Below, piece by piece: positions 7,798 through 13,709 of a DNA stretch of 17,295 nucleotides. Source of the stretch: JABAYQ01 sp042091225. Lineage in GTDB: Bacteria; Bacteroidota; Bacteroidia; Flavobacteriales; UBA7312. Under the pieces are notes generated by a model. The model saw only the letters and a program-made list of their open reading frames with translations. It was not told the DNA's origin and made no database searches. The position numbers and the translations under genes are program-made. The stretch's first letter is position 1; every line of letters starts with the position of its first letter. The DNA lies in assembly GCA_042091225.1 (NCBI GenBank), contig JBELHW010000037.1, positions 1 through 17,295 of the forward strand, written 5' to 3'.

Positions 7798-8736
7798 ATG
7801 AAGGATTTGAGAATTGTTTTTATGGGTACGCCAGAGTTTGCTACTCATTGTCTAAAGTATTTAGTTGAAGAAAATTATAACGTTATTGGGGTTATAACTG
7901 CACCAGACAGGCCATCTGGAAGAGGCCAGAAAGTAATCTTCTCTTCAGTAAAGAAATATGCCTTACAACAAAATTTAGAAATTTTACAACCAGATAACCT
8001 TAAAGATCCTAATTTTATTAATCAATTACAAAAATGGAATTCCGATGTACAGGTAGTTGTTGCATTCAGAATGTTACCCAAACAAGTATGGCAATTAGCC
8101 TCAAAAGGAACATTTAATTTACATGCATCTTTACTCCCAAAGTATAGGGGTGCAGCACCGATAAATTGGGCAATTATGAATGGTGAAAAGGAAAGTGGAG
8201 TAAGCACTTTTTTTATTGATGAAAAAATTGATACTGGAAATATAATTTTTCAACAAAAAGTAAAAATTGAAGAACACGAAAATGCAGGTTCACTACATAA
8301 TAAACTAATGCACAGCGGTGCTCAGCTAATTAGTAAAACTATAGATGCGATTAATAACAATACAGCACCAAATATTGAACAGAAAGGAGAAAGTTCACAA
8401 GCGCCTAAAATATTTAAATCGGATTGTCGAATTAACTGGAACAATGATCCGAAAAAAATAGTTCAAAAAATACTTGGCCTGTCTCCTTATCCTGCATCTT
8501 GGACTACACTAATGGGAGACGAAGATAAAGTGTTTAAAATTTATAATGCCTATTATAAAAAGTCAATTCACGAACTAGAAATTGGCAAAGCTGAAATTAG
8601 TAAAACAGAATTTAAAGTTGCCGTAAAAAATGGATTTATTTATCTTGATCAGGTTCAAATATCTGGCAAAAAAAGAATGAAAATAGACGATTTTTTACGT
8701 GGGCTTCAAAACAAAGAAAATTGTTTTGTAAAATGA
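7798..8736 (+). CDS. fmt: Methionyl-tRNA formyltransferase
   Basis: A 312-residue cytoplasmic enzyme that transfers a formyl group from 10-formyltetrahydrofolate to initiator Met-tRNA. The N-terminal formyltransferase domain begins RIVFMGTPEFA (5-15) and has the TAPDRPSGRG loop (34-43). The catalytic triad of the family is visible as N107, H109 and D145, within FNLHASLLPKYRGAAPINW and DEKIDTG. The C-terminal OB-like tRNA-binding domain covers about 205-312. Length is normal for the family. The start is set by the canonical N-terminal strand and follows recQ by 18 bases. The stop overlaps the start of the trmH-like gene by four bases (ATGA), implying coupled translation of two tRNA-related proteins. 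Confidence 0.97.
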   Translation: MKDLRIVFMGTPEFATHCLKYLVEENYNVIGVITAPDRPSGRGQKVIFSSVKKYALQQNLEILQPDNLKDPNFINQLQKWNSDVQVVVAFRMLPKQVWQLASKGTFNLHASLLPKYRGAAPINWAIMNGEKESGVSTFFIDEKIDTGNIIFQQKVKIEEHENAGSLHNKLMHSGAQLISKTIDAINNNTAPNIEQKGESSQAPKIFKSDCRINWNNDPKKIVQKILGLSPYPASWTTLMGDEDKVFKIYNAYYKKSIHELEIGKAEISKTEFKVAVKNGFIYLDQVQISGKKRMKIDDFLRGLQNKENCFVK

Positions 8737-9401
8737 AAAAACTTATAGAACATCTTAGCAAGTGCATCACAGATGAAAGATTAGAATTATTCGAGAAAAA
8801 TCTTAATAATAGAACTAATTACATTACCGTTGTTTTGGAAAACATATACCAACCACTAAATGCGAGTGCTGTACTTAGATCTGCCGACTGTTTTGGCATA
8901 CAAGGCGTTCATGTTATTGAAAATTATAATGAATTTAAACCGGATAGTGAAATAGCTATGGGATCTTCCAATTGGTTAACAATAAAGAGATATAATCAGG
9001 AAAAAAACAATACAATAAAATGTATTGAAAGTTTAAAAAATGAAGGTTATAGAATAATCGCAACCGTTCCAGAAAAAAATGCTAAAGAAATAAGCTCGTT
9101 AGACTTAGAAAAAGGAAAAATTGCTCTCATGTTTGGCACCGAATTAGAAGGGTTAACTAATGATGCTAAAGAAATGGCTGATGAATTTGTTACCATTCCT
9201 ATGTACGGTTTTACCGAAAGTTTTAATCTTTCAGTTTCAGCAGCTATATGTCTATACCAATTAAGAAAAAAATTAGATGTCAGTGATATAAAATCTGGAC
9301 TTAATGAGGATGAAAAGGATGAAATAATGTTAGAATGGCTAAGGTATTCCATAGACAGATCAGAAATTGTCGAAAAAGATTTTTTACAAAATAGAATTTA
9401 A
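8733..9401 (+). CDS. trmH: TrmH-type tRNA/rRNA 2'-O-ribose methyltransferase (SPOUT fold)
   Basis: A 222-residue cytoplasmic SpoU/TrmH-family enzyme, probably forming 2'-O-methylguanosine at position 18 of tRNAs. The three SPOUT motifs are present: motif 1 NASAVLRSADCFGIQ (43-57, with the conserved Asn and Arg), motif 2 ALMFGTELEGLT (131-142) and motif 3 IPMYGFTESFNLSVSAA (155-171), which forms the knotted SAM site. A C-terminal extension (about 180-222) resembles that of tRNA Gm18 enzymes. I chose the ATG at 8733, which overlaps the fmt stop, over a TTG at 8721, which would add four unsupported residues. Its stop overlaps that of the convergent pdxH. The TrmH family is certain; the precise target (tRNA versus rRNA) is inferred. 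Confidence 0.9.
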   Translation: MKKLIEHLSKCITDERLELFEKNLNNRTNYITVVLENIYQPLNASAVLRSADCFGIQGVHVIENYNEFKPDSEIAMGSSNWLTIKRYNQEKNNTIKCIESLKNEGYRIIATVPEKNAKEISSLDLEKGKIALMFGTELEGLTNDAKEMADEFVTIPMYGFTESFNLSVSAAICLYQLRKKLDVSDIKSGLNEDEKDEIMLEWLRYSIDRSEIVEKDFLQNRI

Positions 9402-10033
9402 GGAGATAACCTATCTATTTCCCAACCATTTTTGTTTTTGTTGTATATAAACCTATCGTGTAATCGATTAGATCTTCCTTGCCAAAACTCTATAGAACTT
9501 GGAGAAATTTTATACCCGCCCCAAAAATCAGGCCTGGGAACTTTAACTGGAAATTTCTTTTGATAAAAAATCACATTCTTTTCTAATTCCTCTCTTGATT
9601 TTATTATTTCACTCTGGTTAGAAGCCCAAGCACCAATTTTACTCGAATATGGTCTACTTTCAAAATAATCATCAGAATATTCTTTACTACAACGCTCAAT
9701 AGAGCCTTCAATTCTGACTTGTCTTTCTAAATCTGGCCAGAAAAAATTCATAGAAACCTTACTGTTTCCATCTAAATTTGAAGCCTTGTTACTAGTGTAG
9801 TTAGTAAAGAAACAAAATGCTTCTCTATCAATTCCTCTTAACAGAACTACTCTAGAGCTAGGAAACCCTTGCTTATTTATAGTTGATAAAACAAACGCAT
9901 TTGCATCTTTTTTAACTAATTGTACTGCTTTATCCATCCAATTTTGAAATAATTGAAATGGAGAATTAGTTAAATCGGATTCATTTAAATCCCCTACCTG
10001 ATAGTCAGTTCTTATATTTTTCAAATCACTCAT
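9398..10033 (-). CDS. pdxH: Pyridoxamine 5'-phosphate oxidase
   Basis: A 211-residue FMN-dependent flavoprotein that oxidises pyridoxine or pyridoxamine 5'-phosphate to pyridoxal 5'-phosphate, the last step of vitamin B6 synthesis and salvage. Length matches the family. The FMN-binding strand RVVLLRG is at 61-67, and the region SNKASNLDGNSKVSMNFFW (81-99) matches the second FMN segment. The family signature EFWQGRSNRLHDR lies at 182-194, and the C-terminus ends RLSP, close to the usual RL(A/S)P. The start is supported by a -7-like box four bases upstream. The gene is convergent with the trmH-like gene, with the two stop codons overlapping at TTAA (9398-9401), and divergent from ispH across a 43-base gap. 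Confidence 0.96.
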   Translation of the reverse strand: MSDLKNIRTDYQVGDLNESDLTNSPFQLFQNWMDKAVQLVKKDANAFVLSTINKQGFPSSRVVLLRGIDREAFCFFTNYTSNKASNLDGNSKVSMNFFWPDLERQVRIEGSIERCSKEYSDDYFESRPYSSKIGAWASNQSEIIKSREELEKNVIFYQKKFPVKVPRPDFWGGYKISPSSIEFWQGRSNRLHDRFIYNKNKNGWEIDRLSP

Positions 10034-10037
10034 TAGT

Positions 10038-10045
10038 CAAATTTA
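10038..10045 (-). promoter_or_regulatory. Candidate -7 box for pdxH (leaderless)
   Basis: On the minus strand TAAATTTG fits TAnnTTTG exactly and is followed by four bases (ACTA) and the pdxH ATG. A TTTA lies 19 bases upstream (10065-10068) as a near -33 element. Confidence 0.5.
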
Positions 10046-10047
10046 CC

Positions 10048-10055
10048 TATTTTTG
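10048..10055 (+). promoter_or_regulatory. Candidate -7 box for ispH
   Basis: TATTTTTG fits TAnnTTTG and lies 21 bases before the ispH ATG, predicting a leader of about 17 bases. It is two bases from the opposing pdxH box, so polymerase binding at the two promoters should be mutually exclusive. No clear -33 TTTG is seen. Confidence 0.4.
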
Positions 10056-10076
10056 CTGGGACTTTAAATTAACAAA

Positions 10077-11297
10077 ATGAAAAATTTCGATGTTCCTGAA
10101 TTTTATCAGTCTTCAATAATAAAGACTATTAAAAATAAAAGAAAAAGTCATGATTTAAAAAAGAAAGACTTTACCCCTACAATTCTTGATTTTGGACCTG
10201 TTCAGTTTCATTTGGCAAGACACTTTGGTTTTTGTTTTGGAGTAGAAAATGCCATTGAAATTTCTTACAAAGCCATAGAACAAAACCCTAATAAAAATAT
10301 TTATTTATTAAGCCAAATGATTCATAATCCGATTGTGAATGATGACTTGTTAGCTAAAGGATTGAAGTTTATAATGGATACACAAGGTAATCAGTTGATT
10401 CCCTGGGAAGATATAAATAAAGATGATGTAATAATAACACCTGCATTTGGAACAACTATAGAGATAGAAAATTTATTAAAAGAAAAAGGAGTTACTCTAG
10501 AAAATTACGACACTACTTGTCCATTTGTAACAAGAGTATGGAAGAAAGCGGAAAATATTTCTAAAGAAAATTTTTCAATAATTATCCATGGAAAACACAA
10601 GCACGAAGAAACAAAAGCAACTTTCTCCCATTCCTATCAGAATGCTCCATCTTTAATTATTAAAAACTTAGAGGAAGCTACTTTTTTAAAAGAAATAATT
10701 TTAGGTCATAAATCAGAATCAGAATTTTACGACTATTTCAAAGGGAAATACTCAAAAGATTTCGATGTGAAAAATGATCTTAAAAAAATTGGTGTTGTTA
10801 ATCAAACCACTATGTTGGCAAGTGAAACAGAGGAAATTTCAAACTATTTAAAAGAAACTATTATTGAAAAGTTTGGAGAAGAAAATTATAAAGATCATTT
10901 TGCAGACACTAGAGATACATTATGCTACGCTACCAATGAAAATCAAAAATCTACCTATGGCCTACTCGAAATAGAAGCTGATATTGCGATTGTTGTTGGA
11001 GGATACAATAGTTCGAATACATCACACTTGGTAGAACTATGTGAGCAAAAACTAAAGACATTTTTTATAAAATCTGAAGATGAGATTGAATCTAAAAGTT
11101 TGATTAATCATTTCGATTATAAAAATAAAAATATGCTACAAACAATGAATTTCATACCTGAGCAAGAAAAGGTAAAAATAATTCTTACATCTGGGGCTTC
11201 TTGTCCTGATGCCGTTGTAGAAAATGTGTTGAAAAAGATACTTTCCTTTTTTAAAAATAGAAAATCTTTACAAGAAGTAATGGAGCCTTTTAACTAA
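10077..11297 (+). CDS. ispH: 4-hydroxy-3-methylbut-2-enyl diphosphate reductase
   Basis: A 406-residue iron-sulfur enzyme for the last step of the MEP pathway, reducing HMBPP to IPP and DMAPP. The three cluster cysteines are C53 (FGFCFGVENAI), C148 (DTTCPFVTRVW) and C283 (DTLCYATNENQ). Substrate-site motifs are HNPIVND (83-89), the second histidine region HGKHKHEE (171-178), NQTTMLASET (242-251) and the C-terminal TSGASCPD (371-378). Compared with E. coli IspH (316 residues; Cys 12, 96, 197) this protein has about 40 extra N-terminal residues and about 34 extra between the second and third cysteines, a pattern of the long Bacteroidota form. It is convergent with cmk, and the two coding regions overlap by eight bases. 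Confidence 0.96.
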   Translation: MKNFDVPEFYQSSIIKTIKNKRKSHDLKKKDFTPTILDFGPVQFHLARHFGFCFGVENAIEISYKAIEQNPNKNIYLLSQMIHNPIVNDDLLAKGLKFIMDTQGNQLIPWEDINKDDVIITPAFGTTIEIENLLKEKGVTLENYDTTCPFVTRVWKKAENISKENFSIIIHGKHKHEETKATFSHSYQNAPSLIIKNLEEATFLKEIILGHKSESEFYDYFKGKYSKDFDVKNDLKKIGVVNQTTMLASETEEISNYLKETIIEKFGEENYKDHFADTRDTLCYATNENQKSTYGLLEIEADIAIVVGGYNSSNTSHLVELCEQKLKTFFIKSEDEIESKSLINHFDYKNKNMLQTMNFIPEQEKVKIILTSGASCPDAVVENVLKKILSFFKNRKSLQEVMEPFN

Positions 11298-11967
11298 GAA
11301 TAAGCTTATTACAATGCTTTAAAATTAATTGAAATTGTTCTTCTTTACTCAGTTTAGTATTATCAATTAAAATAGCGTCTTTAGCTTGTATAAGAGGATT
11401 TTCTTCTCTGTTAGAATCATCAAAGTCTCTTTGGCTTAAATTTTGTTCTATTTCTTCAATACTCACATCTTTCATTTGAGCCGATCTCCTAAGAGTTCGT
11501 TCTTTTAATGAAGCAGTAATAAATAATTTTAGTTCGGCTTCAGGGAAAACAACGGAACCTATATCTCTACCATCCATAACTACTCCCTTTGATTCCCCTA
11601 TTTTCTTTTGAATCTTTATCAGTTTTTCCCTAACAGCTTTAATTTTACTTATTTTACTTACATTTTCAGATACCCATAAAGATCTAATTTCGTTTTCTAC
11701 ATTTATATTATTAAGTAAGGTTTCTGCTTTTTTAAGTTCAAAATTATAAGAAAAGGAAATGTTGATACTAGCTAATGAATCCTTTAGTTTTTCAATATTT
11801 ATTTCATTATTAACAAGTATATTATTTTGCAAACAAAATAAACAAACAGCTCTATACATTGCTCCTGTATCAATATAAACATAACCAAAGTGATTTGCTA
11901 ACTGCTTAGCAATTGTACTTTTTCCACAAGAAGAATGGCCATCAATTGCTATATTAATTTTTTTCAT
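11290..11967 (-). CDS. cmk: Cytidylate kinase ((d)CMP kinase)
   Basis: A 225-residue cytoplasmic nucleoside monophosphate kinase that phosphorylates CMP and dCMP using ATP. Walker A is GHSSCGKST (10-18); in many relatives it is GPSGxGKST, but the SSCGKS form is common in Bacteroidota. DTGAMYRA (33-40) contributes to the CMP site, MDGRDIGSVVFP (131-142) is the cytidylate kinase signature, and the lid and Arg region lies around RDFDDSNREENP (180-191). Length matches the family. The start codon overlaps the porQ stop by four bases (ATGA), so it is probably translated from the porQ message. The stop overlaps the end of convergent ispH, and no hairpin terminator separates them. Confidence 0.96.
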   Translation of the reverse strand: MKKINIAIDGHSSCGKSTIAKQLANHFGYVYIDTGAMYRAVCLFCLQNNILVNNEINIEKLKDSLASINISFSYNFELKKAETLLNNINVENEIRSLWVSENVSKISKIKAVREKLIKIQKKIGESKGVVMDGRDIGSVVFPEAELKLFITASLKERTLRRSAQMKDVSIEEIEQNLSQRDFDDSNREENPLIQAKDAILIDNTKLSKEEQFQLILKHCNKLILS

Positions 11968-12986
11968 TTTCTTGAAATTAAATTATTAAGGTTAGTACGA
12001 ATAGAGAAATAATTTGGAGATCCGTTAAGATGGTTAGTTACTCTACCAAAATCAATAATAAACGAATTTAATCTAATACCCATTCCCCAAGAGAAACCAA
12101 CCGTACCTTGATACGAACTCACTTGTAATTCTCGACGTCTTTGAGCATTGTAACCAAATCTCAGATCTACTCTTTTTGCCAGGGTTAATTCTCCTCCAAT
12201 ATTAAAATGGTTAAATAATTTATTTCCAAAACTAATTCCTGTTGTCTGATCTTCTCCAAATAAAGAAGTATTAGAAACGGAGTTGTCATAAATATTATCA
12301 AAATTTTGCAAATTATGATAGCCAATATGAAATCTAAAAGGTAAATGTTCTAAGGTTTTTGAGGCTCCAAAATCAATAATAAAAGGCAATGAGAGTTGAC
12401 TGTTAGTATAATCAGAAACAGGTCTTCCGATGTTTCTACTCAAAATAGAAAAAGACCATTGAGAAGAAGGATTAAAGTAAGAAAGTGCTAAATCTGAAGA
12501 AATTGCAGTTGATTGGTAATCTGCGAGGTCTGAAATTAAAAATTTAAACTGTAAGCCCGTAGAAAAATTATTTCCTAATGGCAAGCCATATCCTGCAGAA
12601 ATAATTTGCTCACTAGCACTGAAAGGACCTATAACATTTGAGTTAATATCAGTTTCTAAAAAATCTCCATAAGAAACAGATTTTATTGAAGTAGAAAAAC
12701 TACCAAGCTTTTTAATTGGAAAAACATAGGAAGCTTGTAAAAAACTAATATCACTATAATAATCTACCGCATTTAAAGAAAGGAATCCGTGCTTTTGTTC
12801 GTTAATAAGAGAAGGATTCAATATTGCTATGTTTACATCATTATCATAAATTGCTATGGGCTGATTTAAAACAGCTAATCTAGCAGATATTGAAGTATTA
12901 AGAAAATTATAAGAATTATTCCCTCCTGATTGAGCTATAACATCAAAAGAAATAATAAAAACAATAAAGGCTAAAATCTTTCCCAT
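11964..12986 (-). CDS. porQ: Type IX secretion system protein PorQ
   Basis: A 340-residue outer-membrane beta-barrel protein. A signal peptide covers residues 1-19 (hydrophobic run, cleavage near IAQ-S). The mature start, about 20-60, has the PorQ/PorV-like pattern NSYNFLNTSISARLAVL with a downstream DNDVNIAILNPSL segment, followed by repeated amphipathic strands (for example FSTGLQFKFLIS and LPFIIDFGAS) to the C-terminus. PorQ belongs to the type IX secretion system of Bacteroidota; in Porphyromonas gingivalis it acts with the PorU-PorV-PorZ attachment complex. The adjacent, overlapping cmk gene is a familiar neighbour of porQ in the phylum and supports the call. No other secretion gene lies in this window. 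Upstream is a near-consensus promoter box three bases from the ATG. Confidence 0.85.
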   Translation of the reverse strand: MGKILAFIVFIISFDVIAQSGGNNSYNFLNTSISARLAVLNQPIAIYDNDVNIAILNPSLINEQKHGFLSLNAVDYYSDISFLQASYVFPIKKLGSFSTSIKSVSYGDFLETDINSNVIGPFSASEQIISAGYGLPLGNNFSTGLQFKFLISDLADYQSTAISSDLALSYFNPSSQWSFSILSRNIGRPVSDYTNSQLSLPFIIDFGASKTLEHLPFRFHIGYHNLQNFDNIYDNSVSNTSLFGEDQTTGISFGNKLFNHFNIGGELTLAKRVDLRFGYNAQRRRELQVSSYQGTVGFSWGMGIRLNSFIIDFGRVTNHLNGSPNYFSIRTNLNNLISRK

Positions 12987-12989
12987 TTA

Positions 12990-12997
12990 CAATAATA
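12990..12997 (-). promoter_or_regulatory. Weak candidate -7 box for porQ-cmk
   Basis: The minus strand reads TATTATTG, one mismatch from TAnnTTTG, ending three bases before the porQ ATG. No TTTG is visible at -33. The placement resembles that of the other near-leaderless genes here, which is the main reason to list it. Confidence 0.3.
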
Positions 12998-13033
12998 ATA
13001 AAGTTTAAACGATTTTTTATCTTTAAAAATTAT

Positions 13034-13064
13034 AAAAAAAGCACAGTAAATAAACTGTGCTTTT
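13034..13064 (-). terminator. Intrinsic terminator after the small barrel-protein gene
   Basis: Inverted repeat AAAAGCACAGT (13037-13047) and ACTGTGCTTTT (13054-13064) around a six-base loop. Read leftwards, a run of seven U follows (A at 13034-13040). It lies about 22 bases beyond the stop of the barrel-protein gene and separates it from porQ-cmk. Confidence 0.88.
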
Positions 13065-13085
13065 AAAAATTGGAAAATTTAAATT

Positions 13086-13673
13086 TTAAAAAGAGATACC
13101 TACATCAAATCCCACTTTAGGTACTATGCCGGTATATCCCCTTTCTGGTGAGTAAGGAGTAAATCTATACATGCCTGTTATTTCAGAAGCTCTTAATCCT
13201 CCTCCTACGAAAAAGTCGAGTGATAATTTTTTATGAAAGACAAATTGAATTCCCATCATAACTCCTCCTTCTACTTGTTTTATTTCATAATCATCTTGGT
13301 AATAAGAAAAGCCGTCGATTTCATAATCGTAGTAACTATATTCGCTTTCACTTTCAGAGAAATATTTACCATTACCATAAAGACCTCCATAAACCCCTGA
13401 AAAAGGAGAATCTCCTAATGACTCAGATTTATTAAATCTAAATAGATATTTTCTGATTTGTAATTCTCCCATCCAACCAATATCATCACCATTGTCTGAT
13501 AATCTGTAACCACCAGCTAAATAAAAAGACCTATCGTTGTTCAGATTTTTTTCAATAGAGGTGTAAAACGTTCCATCAAATAAATGGAAAGGACTTATTT
13601 TAACTAATGATGATTGGCTAAAAGCAGTGAAAGAGCCTATTGTAAAAAGGCATATTAAAATATAATTTTTCAT
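13086..13673 (-). CDS. Small outer-membrane beta-barrel protein (DUF3575-like), function unknown
   Basis: A predicted 195-residue exported protein. Residues 1-19 form a signal peptide with cleavage near AFSQ-S. The mature part alternates hydrophobic and polar residues in strands (YLAGGYRL, GELQIRKYLF, MMGIQFVF, LDFFVGGGLRAS) and ends in Phe within FDVGISF, as expected for insertion by the BAM machinery. It resembles DUF3575-type barrels, but I hold that assignment loosely. A central loop (105-132) is packed with Tyr, Ser and acidic residues. I chose the ATG at 13673 because the signal peptide begins there; an upstream ATG at 13709 would add twelve polar residues in front of it and abut the lon stop. 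It has its own promoter candidate just after lon and a strong terminator. Confidence 0.75.
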   Translation of the reverse strand: MKNYILICLFTIGSFTAFSQSSLVKISPFHLFDGTFYTSIEKNLNNDRSFYLAGGYRLSDNGDDIGWMGELQIRKYLFRFNKSESLGDSPFSGVYGGLYGNGKYFSESESEYSYYDYEIDGFSYYQDDYEIKQVEGGVMMGIQFVFHKKLSLDFFVGGGLRASEITGMYRFTPYSPERGYTGIVPKVGFDVGISF

Positions 13674-13696
13674 TTCGTAAGTTTTATTAGTTTTAA

Positions 13697-13704
13697 CAAA
13701 ATTA
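13697..13704 (-). promoter_or_regulatory. Candidate promoter for the small barrel-protein gene
   Basis: The minus strand reads TAATTTTG, an exact TAnnTTTG, six bases past the lon stop codon, with TTTA 19 bases upstream (13724-13727, inside lon) as a -33 element. The predicted leader is about 20 bases from the ATG at 13673. It supports the shorter start, since the ATG at 13709 would lie upstream of this box. Confidence 0.5.
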
Positions 13705-13709
13705 GACAA

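Noticed and set aside
8721..8732. Upstream TTG start for the trmH-like gene
   Set aside because: It would add only MFCK from within fmt; the ATG at 8733 overlapping the fmt stop is the normal coupled start.
9400..9405. AAGGAG resembling a Shine-Dalgarno sequence
   Set aside because: It lies in the 3' end of pdxH on the opposite strand and no plus-strand gene starts after it.
11299..11310. Palindrome AATAAGCTTATT near the ispH/cmk junction
   Set aside because: Short, AT-rich, within the cmk coding sequence and without a U tract; not a credible terminator or operator.
13674..13709. Earlier ATG for the small barrel protein
   Set aside because: It places twelve polar residues before the signal peptide and lies upstream of the best promoter box.
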